DNA of 64,000 bases. Origin: Acinetobacter courvalinii. GTDB lineage: Bacteria > Pseudomonadota > Gammaproteobacteria > Pseudomonadales > Moraxellaceae. Below the pieces are notes generated by a model that searched no databases, was not told the DNA's origin, and was given only the letters and a program-made list of their open reading frames with translations. This document shows, one piece after another, positions 1 through 8,266 of the stretch (positions within the stretch are counted from its first letter, which is position 1; each line of letters opens with the position of its first letter). Made by a program: the position numbers and the translations under genes. The DNA lies in assembly GCF_014635545.1 (NCBI RefSeq), contig NZ_BMDA01000005.1, positions 1-64,000 of the forward strand, in the 5' to 3' direction.

Positions 1-126
1 GGTGACAACGTAGAAATGTCAGTAGAGTTAATCCACCCGATCGCAATGGACCCAGGTCTACGTTTTGCGATCCGTGAAGGTGGTCGTACTGTAGGTGCTG
101 GTGTTGTTGCTAAAGTAACTGCATAA
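1..126 (+). CDS. tuf: Elongation factor Tu, C-terminal fragment (cut by window edge)
   Basis: Frame 1 is open from the first base and ends in TAA at 124-126. It gives 41 residues including the EF-Tu C-terminal pieces [20 protein letters not shown] and VVAKV, which lie in the third beta-barrel domain that contacts aminoacyl-tRNA. EF-Tu delivers aminoacyl-tRNA to the ribosomal A site as a GTP complex. The gene is followed by a hairpin and then tRNA-Trp and secE, the usual gammaproteobacterial order. This copy therefore corresponds to the tufB position. The rest of the gene lies upstream of the window. Confidence 0.97.
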
Positions 127-146
127 GCCCAATACTGTGTTACACT

Positions 147-174
147 CAAATCGGAAGCTTCGGCTTTCGATTTG
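147..174 (+). terminator. Hairpin between tuf and tRNA-Trp (terminator or processing site)
   Basis: CAAATCG (147-153) pairs with CGATTTG (168-174) and AAGC (155-158) with GCTT (163-166), around a TTCG tetraloop and one G-T wobble. No U-tract follows, so it may be an RNA-processing or 3'-end stabilising hairpin rather than a full terminator. tRNA-Trp starts 7 bases later. Confidence 0.6.
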
Positions 175-180
175 CATAAT

Positions 181-256
181 AGGCTAGTAGTTCAATTGGT
201 AGAGCGTCGGTCTCCAAAACCGAATGTTGGGGGTTCGAGTCCCTCCTGGCCTGCCA
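181..256 (+). tRNA. tRNA-Trp (anticodon CCA)
   Basis: This is a complete 76-base cloverleaf. The acceptor stem AGGCTAG (181-187) pairs with CTGGCCT (246-252) with one G-U pair. The discriminator base is G253 and an encoded CCA occupies 254-256. The anticodon stem TCGGT/ACCGA encloses the loop CTCCAAA, giving anticodon CCA for tryptophan. The T-loop reads TTCGAGT. Its place between tuf and secE is the conserved gammaproteobacterial arrangement. Confidence 0.97.
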
Positions 257-297
257 CTTTTTTTTTATAAAAAAGCTTAATTCTGGCTGAGTTGTCA

Positions 298-303
298 TAT
301 AAT
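298..303 (+). promoter_or_regulatory. Candidate -10 element upstream of secE
   Basis: A perfect TATAAT lies 29 bases before the secE ATG. There is no good TTGACA-like -35 at 16-18 bases upstream, so a secE-nusG promoter here is only a candidate. Read-through from tuf and tRNA-Trp is also possible. Confidence 0.4.
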
Positions 304-332
304 AAGTCGCGAATTCTACGACGAGTAAAAAA

Positions 333-773
333 ATGTCGAATGATAAATCGCGTGACGCATTAAGCGACGCGCCAATCCCTCAAAGAAATAATGCTGCAGA
401 AGTTGTAAGCGCTGGTACTCCACTTGATGTTGTCTTGTGGTTGATTGCTATCGTTTTATTGATCGGTTCAGCATTGGTAAATCAACATTTACCTGCCTAT
501 TGGGCGCCAGCAAATGATGTTTGGGTGCGCGTTGGGGTAATTTTGGCTTGTATCGTCGTCGCTTTAGGTTTATTATACGCCACCCATCAAGGCAAAGGCT
601 TTGTGCGTTTGTTGCAAGATGCGCGAATTGAACTGCGTCGAGTGACCTGGCCAACAAAACAAGAGACGATCACGACTTCGTGGCAGGTGCTTTTGGTTGT
701 AGTGGTTGCATCATTGGTTTTATGGTGTTTCGATTACGGGTTAGGTTGGTTTATTAAGTTAATTATCGGGTAA
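333..773 (+). CDS. secE: Preprotein translocase subunit SecE
   Basis: SecE is the small essential subunit of the SecYEG inner-membrane channel and clamps SecY. The 146-residue product has a polar N-terminus (about residues 1-28) and two hydrophobic segments (about 31-50 and 63-82). A conserved amphipathic stretch with [13 protein letters not shown] follows, around residues 100-112, then a third membrane helix near the C-terminus. The RVxWPT motif is the SecE signature. The three-helix form is like E. coli SecE (127 residues), with a somewhat longer N-terminus. It lies 7 bases upstream of nusG, so the two are co-transcribed. The ATG at 333 is the only sensible start. Confidence 0.96.
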   Translation: MSNDKSRDALSDAPIPQRNNAAEVVSAGTPLDVVLWLIAIVLLIGSALVNQHLPAYWAPANDVWVRVGVILACIVVALGLLYATHQGKGFVRLLQDARIELRRVTWPTKQETITTSWQVLLVVVVASLVLWCFDYGLGWFIKLIIG

Positions 774-780
774 GAGTGCG

Positions 781-1314
781 ATGAAACGTTGGTATATTAT
801 TCATGCCTATTCAGGTTTTGAAAAACAAGTGATGCGTTCACTTAATGACCGAATCCAGCGCAGCACTGTTGCTGATAGCTTTGGTGAAGTCCTTGTCCCT
901 ACTGAAGAAGTGGTGGAAATGAAGGATGGTAAGAAGCGTAAGTCTGAACGTAAATTCTTTCCAGGCTATGTATTAGTCGAAATGGAAATGAATGATGATA
1001 CTTGGCACATCGTTAAAGAGTGTCCAAAGGTCCTTGGTTTTATTGGTGGTACACCAGAAAAACCGGCACCTATTTCACAACGTGAAGCTGATGCGATTCT
1101 TGCGCGTGTACGTAATACTGGTGAAGCACCACGTCCTAAGACGATGTTTGAACCAGGTGAAGAATTGCTCGTTGTTGACGGTCCGTTCACTGACTTTAAA
1201 GGAGTCGTGGAGGAAGTTCAATACGATAAGTCACGTTTGACGTTGACGATTAATGTATTTAATCGACCAACTCAGGTTGAACTCGAGTTTCGCCAAGTCG
1301 AAAAAACGATTTAA
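781..1314 (+). CDS. nusG: Transcription termination/antitermination factor NusG
   Basis: NusG binds RNA polymerase through its N-terminal NGN domain and links it to Rho or to ribosomal protein S10 through its C-terminal KOW domain. The 177-residue protein starts with the NGN hallmark [13 protein letters not shown] and contains [10 protein letters not shown] near residue 60. It ends with a KOW domain (about 122-177) that includes [17 protein letters not shown]. Length matches the family (about 180). The gene follows secE by 7 bases and precedes a hairpin-containing spacer before rplK. Confidence 0.98.
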   Translation: MKRWYIIHAYSGFEKQVMRSLNDRIQRSTVADSFGEVLVPTEEVVEMKDGKKRKSERKFFPGYVLVEMEMNDDTWHIVKECPKVLGFIGGTPEKPAPISQREADAILARVRNTGEAPRPKTMFEPGEELLVVDGPFTDFKGVVEEVQYDKSRLTLTINVFNRPTQVELEFRQVEKTI

Positions 1315-1333
1315 CCTGTCTAGGTTGATAAGC

Positions 1334-1387
1334 GCCCGATCTGATCGGGCATTGTTGTTCAAACACTTCGGTGTTGTTTAATTTTTT
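1334..1387 (+). terminator. Two hairpins between nusG and rplK, the second terminator-like
   Basis: GCCCGATC (1334-1341) and GATCGGGC (1343-1350) form a near-perfect palindrome. Downstream, AACAC (1362-1366) and GTGTT (1371-1375) enclose a TTCG tetraloop and are followed by a T-rich run to 1387. The second hairpin looks like a modest terminator or attenuator that separates secE-nusG from the ribosomal protein genes. Confidence 0.5.
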
Positions 1388-1426
1388 GGGGAGCCTAGCG
1401 GCGTCTGTACCCAGAGGTAATTTTCA

Positions 1427-1855
1427 ATGGCTAAGAAGATTGACGGCTATATCAAGCTGCAAGTTCCAGCTGGTAAAGCGAATCCATCTCCACCAATTGG
1501 TCCTGCTTTAGGTCAACGTGGTGTAAACATCATGGCATTCTGTAAAGAATTCAATGCTGCTACACAAAAACTTGAAGTTGGTTTGCCAATTCCTGTCGTG
1601 ATCACTGTGTACAACGATAAGTCGTTCACTTTCATCATGAAAACTCCACCTGCATCTATTCTTCTTAAGAAAGCTGCTGGTATTCAAAAGGGTTCTTCTG
1701 TACCGAACAAAACTAAAGTTGGTAAGTTGACTCGTGCTCAGTTAGAAGAAATCGCGACTACTAAAGAACCAGACTTAACTGGTGCTGATTTAGACGCTCG
1801 TGTTCGTACCATCGCTGGTTCTGCACGTTCTATGGGCTTGGAAGTGGAGCTATAA
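1427..1855 (+). CDS. rplK: 50S ribosomal protein L11
   Basis: L11 binds the GTPase-associated centre of 23S rRNA and takes part in factor binding and the stringent response. The 142-residue protein contains [20 protein letters not shown] near the N-terminus and the [12 protein letters not shown] segment. The C-terminal RNA-binding part ends [11 protein letters not shown]. Length and sequence match the family throughout. The start ATG follows AGAGGTAA at a suitable distance. It is separated from rplA by 3 bases. In E. coli the L11-L1 mRNA is repressed by L1; I did not identify that site here. Confidence 0.98.
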   Translation: MAKKIDGYIKLQVPAGKANPSPPIGPALGQRGVNIMAFCKEFNAATQKLEVGLPIPVVITVYNDKSFTFIMKTPPASILLKKAAGIQKGSSVPNKTKVGKLTRAQLEEIATTKEPDLTGADLDARVRTIAGSARSMGLEVEL

Positions 1856-1858
1856 GAC

Positions 1859-2554
1859 ATGGCAAAGTTAACTAAACGTCAAAAAGCCATTGCTGCTGCT
1901 GTAGAAGCAAACAAAGTTTACACTTTGGAAGAAGCAGTACAAGTTCTTAACAGCCTTCCAGCTGCGAAGTTCAAAGAATCTTTAGATATCGCTGTAAACC
2001 TTGGCGTAGATCCACGTAAATCTGATCAGGTTGTTCGTGGCGCGACGACTTTACCTGCAGGTACTGGTAAAACTGTACGTGTAGCTGTATTTGCTCAAGG
2101 TGCTGCTGCAGAAGCTGCGAAAGCTGCTGGTGCTGATATCGTTGGTTTTGATGACCTTGCTGAAAGCATTCAAGGTGGAAACCTTGATTTCGACGTAGTG
2201 ATTGCTGCTCCTGATGCAATGCGCGTTGTTGGTAAGTTGGGTACAATTCTTGGTCCACGTGGCTTAATGCCAAACCCGAAAGTGGGTACAGTAACTCCTG
2301 ATGTTGCTGGTGCGGTTAAGAATGCTAAATCTGGTCAAGCACGTTACCGTGTAGACAAAGCGGGTATCATCCACGCTGCGATCGGCCAACTTGGCTTTAG
2401 CGAAGAAGCTGTACGTCAAAACGTTGAAACTTTAATTGCAGACTTGAAAAAGTTAAAACCTGCAACGTCTAAAGGTGTATACGTTAAAAAGATCACTTTG
2501 AGCTCAACTATGGGTCCTGGTTTGATCGTTGACGTAAGCAACGTATCTAAGTAA
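1859..2554 (+). CDS. rplA: 50S ribosomal protein L1
   Basis: L1 forms the mobile L1 stalk at the tRNA exit side of the large subunit and, in related bacteria, is the translational repressor of its own operon. The 231-residue protein starts [16 protein letters not shown]. It carries the L1 signature [15 protein letters not shown] around residues 130-145 and ends ISK-like in [16 protein letters not shown]. Length is typical. It directly follows rplK in the same operon and is followed by a 249-base structured leader before rplJ. Confidence 0.98.
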   Translation: MAKLTKRQKAIAAAVEANKVYTLEEAVQVLNSLPAAKFKESLDIAVNLGVDPRKSDQVVRGATTLPAGTGKTVRVAVFAQGAAAEAAKAAGADIVGFDDLAESIQGGNLDFDVVIAAPDAMRVVGKLGTILGPRGLMPNPKVGTVTPDVAGAVKNAKSGQARYRVDKAGIIHAAIGQLGFSEEAVRQNVETLIADLKKLKPATSKGVYVKKITLSSTMGPGLIVDVSNVSK

Positions 2555-2803
2555 TTAGAAAGAATTTTAAAGCCTTAGGTTTTCTCTTTGAGAAAATCTA
2601 AGCAAACTTTGAATTGATAAATGAATATTTATCAGCGTCAAAGACCTCAGGCGAGAAATATTTTCGAATGTTTTTCTTAATCTATCAGCCTGAGTAGACG
2701 CGGTGGTGTGATTTGTTCCTCCTCCGCGTGTGAGTCTGAATAAGGCTTGCGAATTGGGAGTGTGCTCGCAAGAGTACATAAATCACCGTTAGGAGGTTTT
2801 ACG
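2555..2803 (+). promoter_or_regulatory. Structured rplJ leader (L10-type autoregulatory leader candidate)
   Basis: The 249-base spacer holds several strong stems. CTTAGGTTTTCTC (2574-2586) pairs with 2590-2602 over 13 bases with one wobble. CTCAGGC (2646-2652) pairs with GCCTGAG (2688-2694). ACGCGG (2698-2703) pairs with CCGCGT (2724-2729). A strong SD (AGGAGG, 2791-2796) precedes the rplJ ATG at 2804. In E. coli the L10-(L7/L12)4 complex binds such a leader and represses translation. The role here is inferred from position and structure. Confidence 0.7.
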
Positions 2804-3310
2804 ATGGCTCTTCTTATCGAAGACAAAAAACAGATCGTTGCTGAAGTAACTGAAGTTGCTTCTACTGCGTTCGCTGCCGTTGTTGCTGACTACCAAGGTT
2901 TAACAGTTGAGCAATTAACTGCTCTTCGTGTTGAAGCTCGTAAACTAGGTGTTGCTACACGTGTTGTACGTAATACTTTGGCTAAACGTGCACTTCAAGA
3001 TACGCCATTCGCGATCTTGAATGATGACCTTGTTGGTCCAACAATCTTAGCATTCTCAACTTCTGAAGATGACATGGGTGCAGCTGCACGCTTGTTCGAA
3101 GAATTTGCTAAAACTAACAAAGCATTTGAATTAAAGGCTGCTGCATTTGAAGGCAAACTTTATCAAGGTGCAGAAGTTAGCGTTATCGCAAACCTTCCGA
3201 ACCAAGAAAAAGCGCTTACTATGCTTGCCTCTGTTCTTCAAGCTCCGATTTCGAAATTGGGTCGCTTACTTACAGCGCTTCAAGAGAAAAACGGATCAGA
3301 AGCTGCTTAA
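2804..3310 (+). CDS. rplJ: 50S ribosomal protein L10
   Basis: L10 is the base of the L7/L12 stalk and carries L7/L12 dimers on its C-terminal helix. I chose the ATG at 2804 (MALLIEDKKQIVAEV) because it follows AGGAGG by 7 bases and gives the usual length, 168 residues. An in-frame ATG at 2747 would add 19 residues from the leader and has no support. Conserved pieces include VVADYQGLTVEQLTALR and RVVRNTLAKRAL. It is followed 48 bases later by rplL in the same operon. Confidence 0.97.
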   Translation: MALLIEDKKQIVAEVTEVASTAFAAVVADYQGLTVEQLTALRVEARKLGVATRVVRNTLAKRALQDTPFAILNDDLVGPTILAFSTSEDDMGAAARLFEEFAKTNKAFELKAAAFEGKLYQGAEVSVIANLPNQEKALTMLASVLQAPISKLGRLLTALQEKNGSEAA

Positions 3311-3358
3311 GCTTAAATCTACATTCACACCATTCAATATCCATTTGGAGTTACTCTC

Positions 3359-3727
3359 ATGGCTTTAACTAACGAAGAAATCTTAAATGCAGTTGCTGAA
3401 AAAACAGTTCTTGAACTTGTTGAATTAATCTCTGCTTTCGAAGAGAAATTTAACGTATCTGCTGCTGCTGTAGCTGTTGCTGCTGCTCCAGGCGCTGGCG
3501 CTGCTGCTGAAGAACAAACTGAATTCAACGTTGAGTTGACTTCTTTCGGTGCTAACAAAGTTGCTGTAATTAAAGCAGTTCGTGAAGCTACTGGTCTTGG
3601 TCTTAAAGAAGCTAAAGATATGGTTGAAGGCGCTCCAGCTGTTCTTAAGGAAGGCGTTTCTAAAGAAGAAGGCGAAGAACTTAAGAAGAAGCTTGAAGAA
3701 GCTGGTGCTACAGTTACACTTAAGTAA
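3359..3727 (+). CDS. rplL: 50S ribosomal protein L7/L12
   Basis: L7/L12 is the flexible multicopy stalk protein that recruits translation GTPases. The 122-residue product has an N-terminal dimerisation helix region, an Ala/Gly-rich hinge (about residues 38-53) and the conserved C-terminal domain with [20 protein letters not shown]. It follows rplJ and precedes an attenuator-like terminator. Codon use is strongly biased, as expected for a highly expressed gene. Confidence 0.98.
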   Translation: MALTNEEILNAVAEKTVLELVELISAFEEKFNVSAAAVAVAAAPGAGAAAEEQTEFNVELTSFGANKVAVIKAVREATGLGLKEAKDMVEGAPAVLKEGVSKEEGEELKKKLEEAGATVTLK

Positions 3728-3769
3728 TTCTGTAGGGAGTCGGTTTTTTGATAATCGGCTCCAAAAATT

Positions 3770-3800
3770 GGCTGATGGCTCTTGGGTCATCAGCCTTTTT
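3770..3800 (+). terminator. Terminator/attenuator between rplL and rpoB
   Basis: GGCTGATG (3770-3777) pairs perfectly with CATCAGCC (3788-3795), followed by TTTTT. This is a Rho-independent terminator form. In E. coli a partial attenuator sits at the same place and lowers rpoBC transcription relative to the ribosomal protein genes. The same role is likely here. Confidence 0.85.
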
Positions 3801-4036
3801 GCGTTACAATAATCGGCTCGTTTTTTGTTAGTTTTGCGTATAATCCGCGTATTATTTGAGCAAAATCAATAAAATCAAACGCTTACCAATATTTTTTTGC
3901 TTATAAAAATATTGTTAAGCGTTTTAATACCACTAAAAATTGCAGCATTTGTAAACAGTGGTGGCCATATCGGCCTGCGTAATTCCTTCTAAGCCCGTTC
4001 TGCAGGCGGGTTTAGTTTACTTTCCGAGGACTCCAG
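3801..4036 (+). promoter_or_regulatory. rplL-rpoB spacer: candidate promoter -10 and long hairpin
   Basis: A TATAAT at 3839-3844 could serve a secondary rpoBC promoter, though no clear -35 is seen. At 3877-3924 a 20-base stem with one mismatch (3877-3896 with 3905-3924) encloses the 8-base loop 3897-3904. It is long enough for an RNase III processing site, which E. coli has in this spacer. The SD for rpoB is the GAGGA just before 4037. Confidence 0.55.
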
Positions 4037-7000
4037 ATGGCATACTCATATACCGAAAAGAAACGGATCCGTAAGAATTTTGGTAAATTGCCCCACGTAA
4101 TGGAAGCACCGTACTTACTTTCGATTCAGGTCGATTCGTACCGTACATTCTTACAAGGCGGTAAAACACCAAAAAATCGCGAAGATATCGGTCTCCAAGC
4201 CGCATTTCGTTCAGTTTTTCCTATTGAAAGTTATTCTGGCAATGCTGCTTTAGAATTTGTTGAGTATAGTCTTGGTAAGCCTGAGTTTGACGTACGTGAA
4301 TGTATTTTACGTGGTTCAACTTATGCAGCACCAATGCGCGTAAAAATTCGTTTGATCATTAAAGATCGTGAAACGAAATCAATTAAAGACGTTCGTGAAC
4401 AAGAAGTTTACATGGGTGAAATGCCACTCATGACCGATAACGGTACATTCGTTATTAACGGTACTGAGCGTGTAATCGTATCTCAATTACACCGTTCACC
4501 TGGCGTATTCTTTGACCATGACAAGGGTAAAACCCACTCAAGCGGTAAAGTGTTGTATTCAGCACGTATTATTCCTTACCGTGGTTCATGGTTAGACTTT
4601 GAATTTGATGCAAAAGATTTAGTATTCGTACGTATTGACCGTCGTCGTAAGTTGCTTGCAACGGTGATTCTACGTGCCTTGAATTATACCAATGAACAAA
4701 TTCTGAATTTGTTCTACGAAAAAGTACCTGTCTATCTTGACATGGGTAGCTATCAAATTGACCTCGTTCCAGATCGTTTACGCGGTGAAATGGCGCAATT
4801 TGATATCTTGGACAATGATGGTAAAACCATTGTTGAACAGGGTAAACGTATTAATGCACGTCACGTACGTCAAATGGAAGCTGCGAACTTAGCCAAGCTT
4901 TCTGTACCTGATGAATATTTATATGAGCGTATTACTGCTGAAGATATCACCCTGAAAAGTGGTGATGTAATTCCTGCGAATACCGTGCTTAGCCATGAAG
5001 TAATGGTGAAGTTGGCTGAAGGTGGTGTTAAACAATTTAACATCCTGTTCACCAATGACATCGATCGTGGTCCTTTCGTTGCAGATACATTACGTGCAGA
5101 TACCACAACTGGCCGTGAAGAAGCGCTGGTTGAAATCTATAAAGTCATGCGTCCAGGCGAGCCGCCAACGAAAGAAGCTGCTGAAAACTTATTCAACAAC
5201 CTGTTCTTCTCTTCTGAGCGTTATGACCTTTCTCCAGTGGGTCGTATGAAGTTCAACCGTCGTTTGGGTCGTCCTTACGAAGTGGGTACTGATCAGAAGT
5301 CACGTGAAGTTGAAGGTATTTTATCGCACGAAGATATCATTGATGTACTGCGTACATTGGTAGAAATCCGTAACGGTAAAGGTGAAGTCGACGATATCGA
5401 CCACTTGGGTAACCGTCGTGTACGTTCTGTTGGTGAAATGACTGAAAACCAATTCCGTGTTGGTCTAGTTCGTGTTGAACGTGCTGTTAAAGAGCGTTTA
5501 AGCCAGGCAGAAACAGATAACTTGTCTCCACAAGATTTAATCAACGCGAAACCAGTTGCTGCTGCAATCAAAGAATTCTTTGGTTCAAGCCAGTTATCTC
5601 AGTTCATGGACCAAAACAACCCATTGTCTGAGATTACACACAAACGTCGTGTATCTGCGCTTGGTCCTGGTGGTTTGACACGTGAACGCGCGGGCTTCGA
5701 AGTACGTGACGTACATCAAACTCACTATGGCCGTGTATGTCCAATTGAAACGCCTGAAGGTCCAAACATTGGTTTGATCAACTCGCTTTCTGTTTATGCA
5801 AAAGCGAATGACTTCGGTTTCTTGGAAACACCATACCGTAAAGTTGTAGATGGTCGTGTAACTGATGATGTTGAATATTTATCTGCAATTGAAGAAGTGG
5901 GTACTGTCATTGCACAGGCCGATTCTGCAGTAGATAAAGATGGCAACTTGACTGAAGAAATGGTTTCTGTACGTCATCAAGGTGAATTCGTACGTATGTC
6001 GCCTGAGCGCGTCACACATATGGACGTTTCTGCACAGCAGGTTGTTTCTGTTGCAGCATCATTGATTCCATTCCTTGAACACGATGATGCGAACCGTGCA
6101 TTAATGGGTTCGAACATGCAACGTCAGGCTGTTCCTACATTGCGTGCTGACAAGCCGCTTGTTGGTACCGGTATGGAAGCAAACGTAGCACGTGACTCAG
6201 GTGTGTGTGTGATCGCAAACCGTGGTGGTGCGATTGAATATGTTGATGCATCTCGTATCGTTATTCGTGTCAACGAAGATGAAATGATCGCGGGTGAAGC
6301 AGGTGTAGATATCTATAACCTGATCAAATACACACGTTCAAACCAGAACACCTGTATTAACCAGAATGTCATCGTGAATCTGGGCGACAAAGTTGCTCGT
6401 GGTGATATCTTGGCTGATGGTCCATCGACTGACATGGGTGAACTTGCGCTGGGTCAAAACATGCGCGTCGCGTTCATGACGTGGAACGGTTATAACTATG
6501 AAGACTCGATCTTACTTTCTGAGCGTGTACTTCAAGAAGACCGTTTAACCTCGATTCACATTCAGGAATTGTCATGTGTAGCACGTGATACCAAGTTAGG
6601 TGCAGAAGAAATTACTGCCGATATTCCTAACGTCGGTGAAGCTGCACTGTCTAAACTGGATGAGTCAGGTATTGTTTATATCGGTGCTGAAGTCACTGCG
6701 GGTGACATCCTTGTTGGTAAGGTAACGCCTAAAGGTGAGACTCAGTTAACACCTGAAGAAAAATTACTTCGCGCAATCTTTGGTGAAAAAGCAGCTGACG
6801 TTAAAGACTCTTCTTTACGCGTTCCATCTGGCACTAAAGGTACGGTGATTGACGTTCAAGTCTTCACTCGTGATGGTTTGGAAAAAGATGAACGTGCTCA
6901 AGCAATTGAGAAAGCTCAGCTTGATGCATACCGTAAAGACTTGAAAGAAGAATACAAAATCTTCGAAGAAGCAGCACGTGAACGTATTGTTCGTTTGTTG

Positions 7001-8125
7001 AAAGGTCAAGAATCTAACGGTGGTGGTTCAACTAAACGTGGCGATAAACTGACTGAAGACATATTGTCTGGTTTAGAGCTAGTTGATTTACTTGAAATCC
7101 AGCCAAATGATGAAGCAATCGCTGAACGTTTAACTCAGATTCAAGTGTTCTTGAAAGAGAAGAGCTACGAGATTGACGAGAAGTTTGCCGAGAAGAAGCG
7201 TAAACTTTCTACAGGTGATGAATTAACAACGGGTGTATTGAAAGTTGTTAAGGTTTACCTTGCGGTTAAACGTCGTATCCAGCCTGGTGATAAGATGGCG
7301 GGTCGTCACGGTAACAAGGGTGTTGTATCAAACATCTTGCCGGTTGAAGACATGCCACATGATGCCAATGGTGTACCAGTCGACATCGTATTGAACCCAC
7401 TGGGTGTACCGTCACGTATGAACGTGGGTCAGATTCTCGAGACTCACTTGGGTATGGCGGCGAAAGGTCTTGGCGATAAGATCGAAAAAATGTTGAAAGA
7501 ACAACGTACAGTGATTGAACTGCGTGAATTCTTAGACAAGATTTATAACAAGGTTGGTGGTGAGCAGGAAGAGCTGGATAGCTTGACTGACGCAGAAATC
7601 TTGGCGCTTTCAGGCAACTTACGCGCTGGTGTTCCATTGGCAACTCCAGTATTCGATGGTGCTGAAGAAAGCCAGATCAAAGACTTACTTGAATTGGCAG
7701 ACATTTCACGTACCGGTCAAACAGTATTGTTTGATGGTCGTACCGGTGAACAGTTTGACCGTCCTGTAACTGTAGGTTACATGTACATGCTCAAATTGAA
7801 CCACTTGGTTGATGACAAGATGCATGCGCGTTCAACTGGTTCTTACTCACTTGTAACGCAACAGCCGCTTGGTGGTAAAGCACAATTCGGTGGTCAGCGT
7901 TTCGGTGAGATGGAAGTATGGGCACTTGAAGCATACGGTGCAGCATATACCCTCCAAGAAATGCTTACCGTGAAGTCGGATGACGTCGAAGGCCGTACAC
8001 GCATCTATAAGAATATTGTAGATGGTAACCATTATATGGATCCGGGTATGCCTGAATCGTTCAACGTATTGACCAAAGAGATCCGTTCTTTAGGTATCAA
8101 CATTGAACTGAAAAATGGTGACTAA
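4037..8125 (+). CDS. rpoB: DNA-directed RNA polymerase subunit beta
   Basis: The beta subunit forms much of the RNA polymerase active-site cleft. The 1362-residue protein starts [19 protein letters not shown] and matches RpoB throughout, including [16 protein letters not shown] in the C-terminal third and [20 protein letters not shown] near the end. The rifampicin region (about residues 515-545) reads [20 protein letters not shown], then [11 protein letters not shown], the susceptible wild-type form at the positions usually altered in resistance. It heads the rpoBC unit downstream of the rplL attenuator. Confidence 0.99.
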   Translation: MAYSYTEKKRIRKNFGKLPHVMEAPYLLSIQVDSYRTFLQGGKTPKNREDIGLQAAFRSVFPIESYSGNAALEFVEYSLGKPEFDVRECILRGSTYAAPMRVKIRLIIKDRETKSIKDVREQEVYMGEMPLMTDNGTFVINGTERVIVSQLHRSPGVFFDHDKGKTHSSGKVLYSARIIPYRGSWLDFEFDAKDLVFVRIDRRRKLLATVILRALNYTNEQILNLFYEKVPVYLDMGSYQIDLVPDRLRGEMAQFDILDNDGKTIVEQGKRINARHVRQMEAANLAKLSVPDEYLYERITAEDITLKSGDVIPANTVLSHEVMVKLAEGGVKQFNILFTNDIDRGPFVADTLRADTTTGREEALVEIYKVMRPGEPPTKEAAENLFNNLFFSSERYDLSPVGRMKFNRRLGRPYEVGTDQKSREVEGILSHEDIIDVLRTLVEIRNGKGEVDDIDHLGNRRVRSVGEMTENQFRVGLVRVERAVKERLSQAETDNLSPQDLINAKPVAAAIKEFFGSSQLSQFMDQNNPLSEITHKRRVSALGPGGLTRERAGFEVRDVHQTHYGRVCPIETPEGPNIGLINSLSVYAKANDFGFLETPYRKVVDGRVTDDVEYLSAIEEVGTVIAQADSAVDKDGNLTEEMVSVRHQGEFVRMSPERVTHMDVSAQQVVSVAASLIPFLEHDDANRALMGSNMQRQAVPTLRADKPLVGTGMEANVARDSGVCVIANRGGAIEYVDASRIVIRVNEDEMIAGEAGVDIYNLIKYTRSNQNTCINQNVIVNLGDKVARGDILADGPSTDMGELALGQNMRVAFMTWNGYNYEDSILLSERVLQEDRLTSIHIQELSCVARDTKLGAEEITADIPNVGEAALSKLDESGIVYIGAEVTAGDILVGKVTPKGETQLTPEEKLLRAIFGEKAADVKDSSLRVPSGTKGTVIDVQVFTRDGLEKDERAQAIEKAQLDAYRKDLKEEYKIFEEAARERIVRLLKGQESNGGGSTKRGDKLTEDILSGLELVDLLEIQPNDEAIAERLTQIQVFLKEKSYEIDEKFAEKKRKLSTGDELTTGVLKVVKVYLAVKRRIQPGDKMAGRHGNKGVVSNILPVEDMPHDANGVPVDIVLNPLGVPSRMNVGQILETHLGMAAKGLGDKIEKMLKEQRTVIELREFLDKIYNKVGGEQEELDSLTDAEILALSGNLRAGVPLATPVFDGAEESQIKDLLELADISRTGQTVLFDGRTGEQFDRPVTVGYMYMLKLNHLVDDKMHARSTGSYSLVTQQPLGGKAQFGGQRFGEMEVWALEAYGAAYTLQEMLTVKSDDVEGRTRIYKNIVDGNHYMDPGMPESFNVLTKEIRSLGINIELKNGD

Positions 8126-8193
8126 ATCCCCCTCGATTCCCCTTTATTAAAGGGGGAAGTTCCCCTCTTTCTTAAAGAGGGGATAGGGAAGAT
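8126..8193. repeat. Palindromic element in the rpoB-rpoC spacer
   Basis: Two adjacent perfect or near-perfect hairpins are seen. TTCCCCTTTA (8137-8146) pairs with the A/G-rich run to 8158. TCCCCTCTTT (8161-8170) pairs exactly with AAAGAGGGGA (8174-8183). Flanking TCCC and GGGA could close an outer stem, giving a three-way shape. It looks like an interspersed intergenic palindromic repeat rather than a terminator, since rpoC must be co-transcribed. Confidence 0.6.
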
Positions 8194-8227
8194 TCCAAAT
8201 TTCAGTAAAAACAATATTTGTGACCCA

Positions 8228-8251
8228 GTCGGGAGAGCCTAGCTCCCCGAC
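8228..8251 (+). promoter_or_regulatory. Hairpin just upstream of the rpoC ribosome binding site
   Basis: GTCGGG (8228-8233) pairs with CCCGAC (8246-8251), and GAGC (8235-8238) with GCTC (8242-8245), around a 3-base loop. A single bulged A (8234) interrupts the left arm. The rpoC SD (CGGAGA, 8255-8260) and TTG start follow within 20 bases. It may set translation efficiency of rpoC; this is inferred. Confidence 0.5.
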
Positions 8252-8266
8252 ACACGGAGAAAAAAA

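Noticed and set aside
3425-3790. Minus-strand ORF opposite rplL
   Set aside because: It is a shadow of the strongly biased codon use of rplL, and contains runs of Phe and Ser opposite Lys/Glu and Ala codons.
4037-8125. Rifampicin-resistance mutation in rpoB
   Set aside because: The region about residues 515-545 reads as the wild-type sequence at the positions usually changed; a Val for Ile difference is a common natural variant.
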